From JAJQBJ01 sp964387095 (GTDB lineage Bacteria > Bacillota > Clostridia > Oscillospirales > Oscillospiraceae), in contig CAYLVH010000047.1 of the NCBI GenBank assembly GCA_964387095.1, positions 1 through 14,667 of the forward strand: a DNA stretch of 14,667 nucleotides, in the 5' to 3' direction. Shown here piece after piece: positions 13,530 to 14,667 of this stretch (the stretch's first letter is position 1; the number at the start of each line of letters is the position of its first letter). The notes beneath the pieces were generated by a model that had not been told where the DNA came from, ran no database searches, and saw only the letters and a program-made list of their open reading frames with translations. The translations under genes were made by a program, and so were the position numbers.

Positions 13530-14150
13530 ATGGAAACAGAGAAGATTTCCTACCAAACCATGAGCGATGAAGCGCTATGCCTTGCCACCAGGCAGGGCGA
13601 TGGGATGGCCGAGGAATGTTTGATTCTACGTTACCGCCGGACCGTCCTAATCAGTTCCAGATCTTTTTTCTTGATGGGAGGAGAGAATGAGGATTTGGTT
13701 CAGGAGGGTATGGTAGGCCTGTTAAAGGCAATTCGATCCTATGACTCCCGACGCGGCGCATCCTTCCGCACCTTTGCGGACCGGTGTGTCAATCATGCGT
13801 TGATTTCCGCAGTTCAGTCTGCGGCAAGAGATAAGCATACTCCGCTGAACACCTATGTTTCACTCGAAAACCCGCTTTTTGACGATAGCGCTGAATACTT
13901 TCCTGACAAGGCCATGGATCCCGAGCGTCTTATGATCTTGCAGGAAGAGATTCATGAATGCCTTGACGCAATCCGCAGTCGATTATCCAGTTTTGAGGCG
14001 AAGATCCTGGGTTTGTACTTGAAGGGGCTATCTTACTCCGAAATCGCGTTACAAGTGAATCGCCCGGTCAAATCCGTTGACAATGCGGTTCAGCGTGTGC
14101 GGCGAAAACTGTCGCACCACTTTTCCCACAGCGACTGCAGCTTTAGCTGA
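13530..14150 (+). CDS. sigH: RNA polymerase sigma-H-like factor (SigH/Spo0H)
   Basis: This is a sigma-70-family factor, 206 aa, most like the sporulation/transition-phase factor SigH of Bacillus subtilis (218 aa), with which it shares phrases throughout. Region 2 (about 28-100) contains SRSFFLMGGENEDLVQEGMV, the core-binding/-10 recognition segment. The DKHTPLNTYVSLE stretch (101-113) matches the SigH RQKHIPLNSYVSLD segment. Region 4 (about 150-195) carries the helix-turn-helix GLSYSEIALQVNRPVKSVDNAVQRVRRKL, which reads the -35 box. It starts at ATG 13530 behind AAGGAGG with short (5-base) spacing. It has its own strong promoter. The coding sequence looks less GC-rich than ruvAB by eye. Members of this group also control competence-like genes in some Clostridia; the regulon here is unknown. 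Confidence 0.9.
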   Translation: METEKISYQTMSDEALCLATRQGDGMAEECLILRYRRTVLISSRSFFLMGGENEDLVQEGMVGLLKAIRSYDSRRGASFRTFADRCVNHALISAVQSAARDKHTPLNTYVSLENPLFDDSAEYFPDKAMDPERLMILQEEIHECLDAIRSRLSSFEAKILGLYLKGLSYSEIALQVNRPVKSVDNAVQRVRRKLSHHFSHSDCSFS

Positions 14151-14205
14151 GCGCATATACCGCCCAATGGGCAAGAGAAATTCGTCAAAAGAGAGGGTAT
14201 TTATC

Positions 14206-14484
14206 ATGTTTGAAGACAAGACGCTTGTATGTAAAGAGTGTGGTCAGGAATTCGTTTTCACCGCCGGTGAACAGCAGTTCTACGCCGAGAAGGGGTTCCA
14301 GAACGAGCCTCAGCGCTGCAAGAGCTGCCGCGATGCCCGCAAGAACGCCGCACGTGGCCCCCGTGAGTACTTCACTGCCACCTGCGCGAGCTGCGGCATG
14401 GAAGCCCGTGTTCCGTTCCAGCCCAGGTCTGACCGACCTGTGTATTGCTCTGAGTGCTTTGCACGGATTAAGGGCCAGGAGTAA
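14206..14484 (+). CDS. Small double zinc-ribbon protein (zf-trcl / CxxC_CxxC type)
   Basis: This 92-aa protein has two four-cysteine zinc-binding ribbons. The first pairs Cys9/Cys12 (LVCKECGQEF) with Cys38/Cys41 (RCKSCRDARK). The second pairs Cys60/Cys63 (CASCGMEARVPF) with Cys81/Cys84 (YCSECF). This architecture matches the probable zinc-ribbon (zf-trcl) domain followed by a CxxC-x17-CxxC domain. Such proteins are common in Clostridia and candidate phyla; their function is unknown, with nucleic-acid or protein binding suspected. It starts at ATG 14206 after GAGAGGG. It lies 55 bases downstream of sigH with only a small GCCC/GGGC hairpin (14162-14172) between, so it may share the sigH transcript. 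A terminator follows. Confidence 0.88.
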   Translation: MFEDKTLVCKECGQEFVFTAGEQQFYAEKGFQNEPQRCKSCRDARKNAARGPREYFTATCASCGMEARVPFQPRSDRPVYCSECFARIKGQE

Positions 14485-14498
14485 TTGAAGGAAAATTC

Positions 14499-14546
14499 AA
14501 AGCCGTCCGTACAGGCATCTGCGCTGTTTCGGGCGGCTTTGTCTTA
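14499..14546 (+). terminator. Intrinsic terminator after the zinc-ribbon gene
   Basis: AAAGCCGTCCG (14499-14509) pairs with CGGGCGGCTTT (14530-14540) through 11 positions, one of them a G-U pair. An inner ACAG/CTGT helix tops the stem, and TTTGTCTT follows. It lies 15 bases after the stop codon and ends the sigH/zinc-ribbon unit. Confidence 0.85.
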
Positions 14547-14667
14547 TTGTGGCGGAGTCCTTATGGTCCCAGGTGAGCAGCATCTGAGGGGACTGGAATG
14601 TTTTTTCAGGAGGCAGATGTGCCTTGTTTGGGCTGGCTCCCAGGCAGGGCAATTTTATATGCGGGGG

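Noticed and set aside
14541..14667. Partial gene at the right edge, for example ATG 14616 after AGGAGG or an open minus-strand frame
   Set aside because: The ribosome site is only 2 bases from that ATG and the 17 visible codons show nothing familiar; the minus frame runs through the terminator hairpin. Not enough sequence to support a call.

Overview
The window looks like a chromosomal segment of a moderately GC-rich, Gram-positive member of the class Clostridia, most like the Oscillospiraceae (for example the Flavonifractor/Lawsonibacter/Intestinimonas group). The clues are strong Shine-Dalgarno sites, TTG and GTG starts, sigma-A-type promoters, a sporulation-type sigma-H factor, and a ruvC-ruvA-ruvB operon (Bacilli use RecU instead of RuvC). 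The genus is an inference.

Left part (1-9397), pentose uptake and catabolism. A sigma-A promoter (151-178), with a perfect catabolite-response-type (cre/LacI-type) operator at 93-107, leads into a ChvE-type multiple-monosaccharide ABC transporter: lipoprotein binding protein (311-1501), double ATPase (1684-3219) and permease (3241-4410). A strong intrinsic terminator follows (4434-4466). A second promoter (4528-4556) starts a compact operon: D-xylulokinase xylB, a small two-helix membrane protein, a YczE-like membrane protein, a DUF4867 protein with cupin-like residues, and an L-fucose/L-arabinose-isomerase-family protein. No classical xylA is present, so the isomerase step probably belongs to the FucI-like protein or the DUF4867 protein. 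A bidirectional terminator hairpin (9356-9396) separates this operon from a convergent galM (aldose 1-epimerase, minus strand, 9400-10434), which could supply the right sugar anomer.

Middle (10435-11219), a degraded and structured region. Divergent from galM is a 63-codon ORF that appears to join the start of a response regulator directly to the end of a histidine kinase, the scar of a deleted two-component system. It is followed by about 390 bases with no convincing gene but at least five hairpins, resembling a dispersed palindromic repeat or a structured RNA.

Right part (11149-14667), housekeeping. A sigma-A promoter drives ruvC-ruvA-ruvB (Holliday-junction resolution). A separate promoter drives a SigH-like sigma factor. 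A small double zinc-ribbon protein follows and ends in a terminator. I see no supported gene in the last 127 bases.

The best candidate for something undescribed is the xylB operon, with its alternative isomerase and two uncharacterised membrane proteins. Next come the hairpin-rich intergenic region and the deletion-fused two-component remnant.
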